From contig NZ_BMMH01000002.1 in NCBI RefSeq assembly GCF_014645735.1, forward strand, positions 434,001 to 498,000: a stretch of 64,000 nucleotides of DNA, given 5' to 3'. The translations under genes and the position numbers were made by a program. Positions within the stretch are counted from its first letter, which is position 1. Every line of letters starts with the position of its first letter. The notes beneath the pieces are model-generated. The model searched no databases. It was not told the DNA's origin and was given only the letters and a program-made list of their open reading frames with translations. Positions 59,035 to 64,000 of this stretch are shown piece by piece. This stretch comes from Nocardia jinanensis (GTDB lineage Bacteria > Actinomycetota > Actinomycetes > Mycobacteriales > Mycobacteriaceae).

Positions 59035-59268
59035 CTAGCGGGCTTTACGGCGGTTGGCACCGCCGCGGCTGCGGAGTTGCACATGCGACTCCGTCAGCAC
59101 ATTGTGGATGAACCCGTAGGAGCGCCCGGTCGCACGTGCCAGCGACCGAATACTCGCCCCCGCCTCGTATTGCTTCTTCAATTGGTTTTGCAGGCGATCC
59201 CGTGACTTACCTGTGACGCGGGTGCCCTTGCCCAATGTGCTCTTGCTCTGTACCGGCCTGTCGCCCAT
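59035..59268 (-). CDS. Rv1473A-like helix-turn-helix protein
   Basis: 77 residues from the ATG at 59268, four bases after GGAGGAAG. Conserved mycobacterial-type sequence: QSKSTLGKGTRVTGKSRD, then a helix-turn-helix EAGASIRSLARATGRSYGFI and the basic end RSRGGANRRKAR. It is a small DNA-binding protein of unknown target. It lies next to the ABC-F gene exactly as Rv1473A lies next to Rv1473. Confidence 0.9.
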   Translation of the reverse strand: MGDRPVQSKSTLGKGTRVTGKSRDRLQNQLKKQYEAGASIRSLARATGRSYGFIHNVLTESHVQLRSRGGANRRKAR

Positions 59269-59350
59269 GGCTTCCTCCGAGTCGCCGAGCAGCGTCACTC
59301 TCAGGCTAAGCACTCCGCGACCATCCGGCAATGAGTTCTTGTGATGAAAC

Positions 59351-60982
59351 TCACGCGAGCTGAATCAATTCCAGGTACTCGGCGGACCAGTGGTCCTCGC
59401 TGCCGTCCGGGAGCAGGATCACCCGTTCCGGATTCAGGGCCTCGGCGGCGCCCGGATCGTGGGTCACCAGCACCACCGCGCCCGCATAGGTGCGCAGCGC
59501 GTCGAGGACCTGTTCCCGCGAGATCGGGTCGAGGTTGTTGGTGGGCTCGTCGAGCAGCAGGACATTGGCCGCCGAGGAGACCAGTCCGGCGAGCGCGAGC
59601 CGGGTCTTCTCACCGCCGGACAGCGTCCCGGCGGGCTGCTCCAGCTGCGGACCGGTGAACATGAAGGCGCCCAGTAGGCCGCGCAACTCCTGCTCACCCG
59701 CGTCCGGAGCCGCGTGCCGGATGTTCTCCCAGACCGAGGCCGAATCGTCGAGGGTGTCGTGTTCCTGGGCGAAGTACCCCACCTTGAGCCCGTGCCCGGG
59801 TACCAGGCCCCCGGCGGTCGGTTCCTCGGTACCGGCCAGCAGCCGCAGCAGTGTGGTCTTACCGGCACCGTTGAGGCCGAGCACCACCACCCGGCTGCCC
59901 CGGTCGATGGCCAGGTCCACACCGGTGAAGATCTCCAGTGACCCGTAGACCTTGGTGAGGTTCTCCGCCATCAGCGGGGTCTTCCCGCAGGGGGCCGGTT
60001 CGGGGAATTTGATCCGGGCGACTTTGTCGGCCACGCGGACCTCGTCGAGCTCCGACATCAGCCGGTCGGCCCGTTTCGCCATATTCTGCGCGGCAACGGC
60101 TTTGGTGGCCTTGGCGCCGAGTTTGGCGGCCTGGGCCCGCAGCGCCGAGGCCTTCTTCTCCGCGTTGGCCCGCTCACGGCGGCGCCGCTGCTCGTCGGTC
60201 GCGCGGGCGTCGAGATATTTCTGCCAGCCCATGTTGTAGACATCGGCTTCACCACGTACCGCGTCGAGGAACCAGACCTTGTTGACCACATCCGCGAGCA
60301 GCTCGACATCATGGCTGATCACGATCAGGCCACCGCTGTGGTTCTGCAGGAAGCCACGCAGCCAGGTGATGGAATCGGCGTCGAGGTGGTTGGTGGGCTC
60401 GTCCAGCAGCAGGGTGGTATCGGACCGGCCGCCGCTGCCGTCGGAAGCGGCGAACAGGATGCGCGCCAGTTCGATTCGCCGGCGCTGACCGCCGGAGAGC
60501 GTGCGCAGCGCCTGGTCCAGTACCCGATCCGGTAGCCCGAGGCTGTTGCAGATCCGGGCGGCCTCGCTTTCGGCCACATATCCGCCGAGCGCGGAGAAAC
60601 GGTCCTCCAACCGGCCGTATTTGCGGACAGCGCGTTCACGTTCGGTCTCGTCGGCGAGTTCGGCCATCAGCGCCTGCTGCTTCTCCATATCGCGGATCAG
60701 CGCATCGAGACCGCGGGCGGAGAGCACCCGGTCGCGGGCGAGGACGTCGAGATTGCCCTCCCGCGGATCCTGCGGGAGGTAACCGATATCACTGGACCGC
60801 GTGATCGCTCCGGCGTAGGGCTCACCCTCACCCGCCAGAATCCGCAGAGTAGTGGTCTTACCGGCGCCGTTACGCCCGACCAGACCGATCCGATCGCCGG
60901 CCTGAACCCGCAGCGCCGGGCCGGGCGCGGACAGCAGGGTACGGACGCCGGCCCGGACCTCGAGGTCGGTCGCGGTGATCAC
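59351..60982 (-). CDS. ABC-F family ATPase (Rv1473-like)
   Basis: 543 residues with two ABC domains in one soluble chain. The first has GRNGAGKTTTLRILAG (36-51) and LSGGQRRRIELARIL. The second has GLNGAGKTTLLRLLAG near 343, LSGGEKTRLALAGLV, and LLLDEPTNNLD. The linker between them is charged and helical (EQRRRRERANAEKKASALRA), as in ribosome-binding ABC-F proteins that release antibiotics or aid translation. Rv1473 is described as a putative macrolide-related ABC protein. Resistance here is not shown. Confidence 0.95.
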   Translation of the reverse strand: MITATDLEVRAGVRTLLSAPGPALRVQAGDRIGLVGRNGAGKTTTLRILAGEGEPYAGAITRSSDIGYLPQDPREGNLDVLARDRVLSARGLDALIRDMEKQQALMAELADETERERAVRKYGRLEDRFSALGGYVAESEAARICNSLGLPDRVLDQALRTLSGGQRRRIELARILFAASDGSGGRSDTTLLLDEPTNHLDADSITWLRGFLQNHSGGLIVISHDVELLADVVNKVWFLDAVRGEADVYNMGWQKYLDARATDEQRRRRERANAEKKASALRAQAAKLGAKATKAVAAQNMAKRADRLMSELDEVRVADKVARIKFPEPAPCGKTPLMAENLTKVYGSLEIFTGVDLAIDRGSRVVVLGLNGAGKTTLLRLLAGTEEPTAGGLVPGHGLKVGYFAQEHDTLDDSASVWENIRHAAPDAGEQELRGLLGAFMFTGPQLEQPAGTLSGGEKTRLALAGLVSSAANVLLLDEPTNNLDPISREQVLDALRTYAGAVVLVTHDPGAAEALNPERVILLPDGSEDHWSAEYLELIQLA

Positions 60983-61154
60983 AGATATCTCCTAGGAACA
61001 CGGGTTGGGGGCAGCGGCCCGGCTCGCCCGACAGTGGGCCCATCCACCGATCATCGGATGTGTCCGGACACGGAACCACCGATTTTACCCCGGACCACGA
61101 CACCGCCCGGTCACGGTGGCTGCCGGGCGGTCGGTGCCCGCCGACGGCATATCC

Positions 61155-61172
61155 GGGCACGGTAACGTGCCC
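61155..61172. promoter_or_regulatory. Palindrome just before the SDR gene
   Basis: Perfect inverted repeat GGGCACG-GTAA-CGTGCCC, ending four bases before the ATG at 61177. Its place at the probable transcription start suggests an operator; the regulator is unknown. Confidence 0.55.
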
Positions 61173-61176
61173 GCAT

Positions 61177-61941
61177 ATGAGCACCGATCTGTTGGGCAAG
61201 AGCGCGCTGGTCTCCGGAGCCAGCCGTGGTATCGGCTACGCGGTGGCCGCCGAGCTGCTGAGCCGGGGCGCGAATGTGCTGATCACCGCGCGCAAGCCCG
61301 AACCGCTGGAGAAGGCGGCCGCCGAACTGCGGGCGCTGGGACACCAGGGCGAGGTCGTCGCCCTGGCCGGCAATTCCGGCGACGACGAGGCGCGCAGCGC
61401 CGCTGTGCAGCGCGCGGTCGCCGAATTCGGTTCGCTGGACATCCTGATCAACAACACCGGCATCAACCCGGTGTACGGCGCGCTGATGGAAGCCGATCTG
61501 GACGCGGTGCGCAAGATCTTCGACGTCAACGTCGTGGCCGCGCTCGGCTACATCCAGGAGGCGTACAGGGCCTGGATGGGCGAGCACGGTGGCGCCGTGG
61601 TGAACGTGGCCAGTGTGGCCGGTATCCGCTCCACCGGGGTGATCGCTGCCTACGGCGCCTCCAAGGCGGCGCTGATCCGGCTCACCGACGAACTGGCCTG
61701 GCAGCTCGGCCCGAAGATCCGGGTCAACGCGGTCGCCCCCGGCGTGGTGAAGACCAGCTTCGCCGACGCGCTGTACTCGGCGGACGAGGAGGCGGCCGCG
61801 CAGGTCTACCCGATGAAGCGGCTGGGTTCGCCGGAGGACGTGGCGCGGCTGATCGCGTTCCTGGCCTCCGACCAGGCGGCCTGGATCACCGGTGAGACGG
61901 TGCGTGTCGACGGCGGTCTGCTGTCGACCGGCGGTCTCTGA
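61177..61941 (+). CDS. SDR-family oxidoreductase (FabG-like)
   Basis: 254 residues from the ATG at 61177 (MSTDLLGKSALVSG). The longer open frame upstream is not coding. Motifs are SGASRGIGYAV for the cofactor, INNTG, the catalytic serine in VASVAGI, and YGASKAALIRL. No ribosome site is seen, so the mRNA may be leaderless. It is divergent from the ABC-F gene. Probably a 3-oxoacyl reductase or related dehydrogenase; substrate unknown. Confidence 0.93.
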   Translation: MSTDLLGKSALVSGASRGIGYAVAAELLSRGANVLITARKPEPLEKAAAELRALGHQGEVVALAGNSGDDEARSAAVQRAVAEFGSLDILINNTGINPVYGALMEADLDAVRKIFDVNVVAALGYIQEAYRAWMGEHGGAVVNVASVAGIRSTGVIAAYGASKAALIRLTDELAWQLGPKIRVNAVAPGVVKTSFADALYSADEEAAAQVYPMKRLGSPEDVARLIAFLASDQAAWITGETVRVDGGLLSTGGL

Positions 61942-61952
61942 ATCGATCGATC

Positions 61953-61990
61953 AGGGCCGGGGTGGTGTCACCGCCCCGGCCCTTTGTTGT
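61953..61990 (+). terminator. Intrinsic terminator after the SDR gene
   Basis: AGGGCCGGGG and CCCCGGCCCT with an inner GGTG-T-CACC hairpin, followed by TTTGTTGTT. It starts 11 bases after the stop. Confidence 0.85.
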
Positions 61991-62007
61991 TGCGCCCCGC
62001 CCGATGT

Positions 62008-62454
62008 TCAGGAGCGATGGGGCAGGTTCTGCAACCGGACCTGACCGCGTGCGATCAGCCGGCCGTCCGCGTCGGTGACCACGACCTGCCAGAGTTGCTG
62101 CATCCCGCCGCGATGCAGCGGGGTGGCCTCGGCGCTGAGCTGCCCTTCGCGGACGGCGCGCAGGAAGTCGGTGTTGTTGTTGACACCGACCACCACGCCG
62201 CGTTCGCCGTACCAGGCGGCGCCGCCGGAACTGGCCAGCGTTTCCACCACGGTGCACAGCACCCCGCCGTTCTGGATTCCGGCGGGCTGGTGCAGCTGCG
62301 GCGTCACGGTCCATTCGCCGCGGACGCGGTCGGGCCCCAGCTCGGTCACGTGCAGACCCATCAGATCCGCGAAGGTCCCCTTGCTGATCTCGTTGAGTTG
62401 TTCGGCACTGAGATCGGCCGTCGACATCGGGGAGCGGGTCTGTTGTTCGGTCAT
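62008..62454 (-). CDS. Hotdog-fold thioesterase (Rv1847-like)
   Basis: 148 residues. PaaI-type hotdog protein: GIQNGGVLCTVVETLAS carries the conserved active-site region, and GVNNNTDFLRAVREG and LHRGGMQQLWQV follow. The end RLIARGQVRLQNL matches Rv1847 closely. It probably hydrolyses an acyl-CoA; substrate unknown. The ATG at 62454 gives the short acidic leader typical for the family. It lies about 60 bases downstream of the hairpin that ends the sRNA candidate, in the same direction. Confidence 0.92.
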   Translation of the reverse strand: MTEQQTRSPMSTADLSAEQLNEISKGTFADLMGLHVTELGPDRVRGEWTVTPQLHQPAGIQNGGVLCTVVETLASSGGAAWYGERGVVVGVNNNTDFLRAVREGQLSAEATPLHRGGMQQLWQVVVTDADGRLIARGQVRLQNLPHRS

Positions 62455-62512
62455 GGCTCAACAATCGCATGCTCGTCCCGGAAGCCGGAGTACGGGCCCG
62501 GAGGCCAGGAGC

Positions 62513-62615
62513 GGAAATGAAGCGGCGGACCCCACCTCCATGATGGGGTCCGCCGCGGGCATTGGATCGGGGGTCACCGCAGCCCTCGGGACTCTCGCGC
62601 GATCCGTACGCCGGT
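62513..62615 (-). ncRNA. mrsI: Candidate iron-responsive small RNA, MrsI-like
   Basis: About 100 nt from a predicted start near 62613-62615 to the hairpin at 62522-62556. The hairpin has 13 perfect pairs (GCGGCGGACCCCA and complement), a nine-base loop UCAUGGAGG and then UUCAUUUCC. The promoter just upstream is overlapped by an IdeR box. In M. tuberculosis the iron-sparing sRNA MrsI (ncRv11846) lies between blaI (Rv1846c) and Rv1847, divergent from blaI and in the direction of Rv1847. Here the neighbours and directions are the same, with one extra gene inserted. No coding potential is evident inside. Primary-sequence likeness to MrsI could not be checked. Confidence 0.7.
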
Positions 62616-62619
62616 ATCG

Positions 62620-62649
62620 AGTATAGGTCAGGCTTACCTAACTAAGCAA
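62620..62649 (-). promoter_or_regulatory. Promoter with IdeR box for the small RNA
   Basis: On the minus strand TTGCTT (62649-62644), an 18-base spacer and TATACT (62625-62620) form a good vegetative-type promoter. The box at 62623-62641 matches 17 of 19 positions of the IdeR consensus TWAGGTWAGSCTWACCTWA and covers the spacer, so iron-loaded IdeR should block transcription. Confidence 0.78.
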
Positions 62650-63349
62650 CACGTTGCGCACGCCGGATCGCCATACCGCGATCTTCCAGCGCCATCAGCA
62701 GCCCCTGACCCCGCCGCGCGCCCGCCACCGGATCGGTGCGAGCCAGGTCCGGGACGTAGGTGGCCGCACCGGAAACGGATTCGGCCACCAGCGCCCAGAA
62801 TCGACGCGAACTCAGACCCGCGCACCGCGCCAGCGCGCCCTGAACCAGCAGCAGCGACGGTTCGCAGCGATAGGCCAGCCACACCCACATCGCTCGCTCG
62901 CACGGTAGCGACACGACTCCGGGTGAACCTTCCAGCGGATCGCCCGCCACGACACGAATGGTGGTGTCGGTCAGGCCCGCCCAGTCGATCCCACCGTCGT
63001 TGTCGGTGTGGATCCACACGTTCTCCAAGCCGGGATCCCAGGCGCGGCCGTCGGCGATCCACAACGCCGCGACCCGGCCGACCACGGCGTGGATGAGGGC
63101 GGTGGCCACCACCTCCGACGCGGCGGTCGCGCTGATCATCTCCGCGACATGCCGCCGGTACATCAGATCGATCCGGCCCTCCCGCAGACCAGTCGACAGC
63201 GCCCACCAGCGCCGCTTGCCCTGCTCGGCCATGGCGGCGGCGGCATAGACACGCGGATGCTCCGGCTGCAGGGACCGTAACCGGGCACAGGCCGACCCGA
63301 ACGGCGCCTCGTACGGACGGGGGATGCGCACAGTGGCCAGTTCGGACAT
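62642..63349 (-). CDS. Iron-regulated protein, possibly FhuF-related
   Basis: 235 residues, with AGGAGGTT at ideal distance before the ATG at 63349. The middle region (ALIHAVVGRVAALWIADGRA followed by a D/N-rich VWIHTDNDGGIDW) resembles ferric-siderophore reductases of the FhuF type. The C-terminal CCxxY...CxxC iron-sulphur motif of FhuF is not present; only isolated cysteines are seen (PCERAM, YRCEP, ARCAG). An IdeR box overlaps its promoter, so it should be made when iron is low. Function in siderophore iron release or transport is inferred from that control. Confidence 0.7.
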   Translation of the reverse strand: MSELATVRIPRPYEAPFGSACARLRSLQPEHPRVYAAAAMAEQGKRRWWALSTGLREGRIDLMYRRHVAEMISATAASEVVATALIHAVVGRVAALWIADGRAWDPGLENVWIHTDNDGGIDWAGLTDTTIRVVAGDPLEGSPGVVSLPCERAMWVWLAYRCEPSLLLVQGALARCAGLSSRRFWALVAESVSGAATYVPDLARTDPVAGARRGQGLLMALEDRGMAIRRAQRVA

Positions 63350-63395
63350 TCGAACCTCCTCGAGATCGGCGTCGCAGCAACGACTTGATCGAAAG

Positions 63396-63414
63396 ATAGG
63401 TTAGCCTAACCAGA
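63396..63414 (-). promoter_or_regulatory. IdeR/DtxR box of the iron-regulated gene
   Basis: ATAGGTTAGCCTAACCAGA with the perfect core GGTTAGCCTAACC (63399-63411), matching the IdeR consensus except at its ends. A possible -10 (TATCTT, 63398-63393) overlaps it. It lies 46 bases before the gene start. Confidence 0.85.
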
Positions 63415-63616
63415 CCTAGCAAGTATTTCTCGCGAACAAGGATGTAACGACCCCGTGACGATCTTCGACCCACTCGGGCCGGTGGCGCATGTCCCAACCG
63501 GCCGCTCACCGCAACACCGGGCGCCGGACACGGCGGGCGCACCGGCCACCGGACCGCCCCGCACCACACATCGGGCTTTTCCGGTGGTCCACGCCCTATG
63601 ATCAATCCCACCAAAT

Positions 63617-63633
63617 TACGACACCCTGTAGTA
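63617..63633. promoter_or_regulatory. BlaI-type operator
   Basis: Inverted repeat TACGACA-CCC-TGTAGTA, like the TACTACA/TGTAGTA half-sites bound by BlaI. Further GTCGT/GTCGTA copies follow at 63642-63657. It lies 34 bases before blaI, so BlaI should repress itself. Confidence 0.75.
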
Positions 63634-63667
63634 CGGCACAGCGTCGTTGGAGTCGTAAAATCAAAAG

Positions 63668-64000
63668 ATGGCTGGACTTGGTGAGCTCGAGAAAGCGGTT
63701 ATGGACCAACTGTGGTCGGCCGATGAACCACAAACGGTCCGGCAGGTCCACGAGGCCCTGTCGGCGCGCCGCGAACTCGCCTACACCACGGTGATGACCG
63801 TGCTGCAGCGTCTCGCGAAGAAGAATCTGGTGGTGCAGCGACGCGACGATCGCGCCCACCGGTACGCTCCCGTACACACCCGCGACGAGCTGGTCGCCGG
63901 CCTCATGATGGACGCGCTGCAACAAGCGGACGAGGCCGGTAGCCGGGCCGCGGCCCTGGTGCACTTCGTGGAGCAGGTCGGCAAGGACGAGGCCGCGGCC
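63668..64000 (+). CDS. blaI: BlaI/MecI/CopY-family repressor (3' end beyond window)
   Basis: 111 codons visible, no stop before the window edge. The winged helix is clear: GELEKAVMDQLWSADEPQTV, then SARRELAYTTVMTVLQRLAK and the wing RRDDRAHRYAPVHTRDELVA. BlaI represses β-lactamase and other genes and is cleaved by the BlaR1 protease, whose gene probably follows outside the window. Orthologue of Rv1846c by neighbourhood. Confidence 0.93.
   Translation, partial: MAGLGELEKAVMDQLWSADEPQTVRQVHEALSARRELAYTTVMTVLQRLAKKNLVVQRRDDRAHRYAPVHTRDELVAGLMMDALQQADEAGSRAAALVHFVEQVGKDEAAA

Larger units (their letters stand above)
63350..63667. other. Divergent control region, iron-regulated gene / blaI
   Basis: 318 bases between the divergent starts. 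It contains an IdeR box toward the iron gene and a BlaI-type repeat toward blaI, both listed separately. The rest shows no gene. Confidence 0.6.

Overview
The window is high-GC actinobacterial DNA with dense, short-spaced genes, many GTG starts and AAGGAG or GGAGG ribosome-binding sites. Several markers place it in the mycolic-acid-producing Mycobacteriales: an Emb-type arabinosyltransferase, fabG1-inhA, IdeR-type iron boxes, KstR-type boxes and a mycofactocin-type dehydrogenase. Gene order and content look most like Nocardia. This is inferred from the proteins; no 16S or database comparison was possible. I see no rRNA, tRNA or CRISPR array.

Left part (1-26.6 kb) is a patchwork of short accessory units. 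They are a P450 (cut by the window edge), ilvD, a divergent MarR/SDR pair, a CPT-like kinase, a divergent YceI/XRE pair, a HelD-family protein (helR) behind a rifamycin-associated element, a mycofactocin-type SDR with a P450 fragment, an HD protein and an Emb arabinosyltransferase. A MarR-methyltransferase fusion, an unknown protein, a decayed Tn3 transposase tail, a Gfo/Idh/MocA oxidoreductase, a sirtuin-YjbQ pair, an MHYT sensor, a nucleoside hydrolase-amidohydrolase pair and a TetR-monooxygenase operon follow.

Middle and right part (26.6-61 kb) follows, in inverted order and with insertions, the M. tuberculosis segment around Rv1473-Rv1496. The shared genes are meaB, mutB, mutA, a TVP38 protein, an SPFH/NfeD pair, DUF3097, hemH, inhA, fabG1, a VWA protein, DUF58, moxR1, an Rv1476-like protein, acn, acnR, an Rv1473A-like protein and an ABC-F protein. 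Insertions include a sugar-type ABC system without an ATPase, a thiolase/OB-fold pair under tandem KstR-like boxes, a degenerate EF-G-like G domain, a secreted I36-like protein, and a MarR/cupin/thioesterase group next to an ATP-grasp (graspetide-maturase-like) pair.

Right end (61-64 kb) matches the Rv1846c-Rv1847 neighbourhood: a hotdog thioesterase, an iron-regulated gene and blaI. Between the thioesterase and the iron-regulated gene lie a promoter overlapped by a strong IdeR box, about 100 nt of sequence and a terminator hairpin. Position, orientation and iron box all fit an orthologue of the iron-sparing small RNA MrsI.

Main points for follow-up are the MrsI-like sRNA, helR with its RAE, the ATP-grasp/precursor-like pair, the degenerate EF-G domain protein, the MarR-methyltransferase fusion with its own operator, the KstR-box thiolase operon, the P450 C-terminal fragment that has kept a ribosome-binding site, and two perfect 30-bp palindromes.
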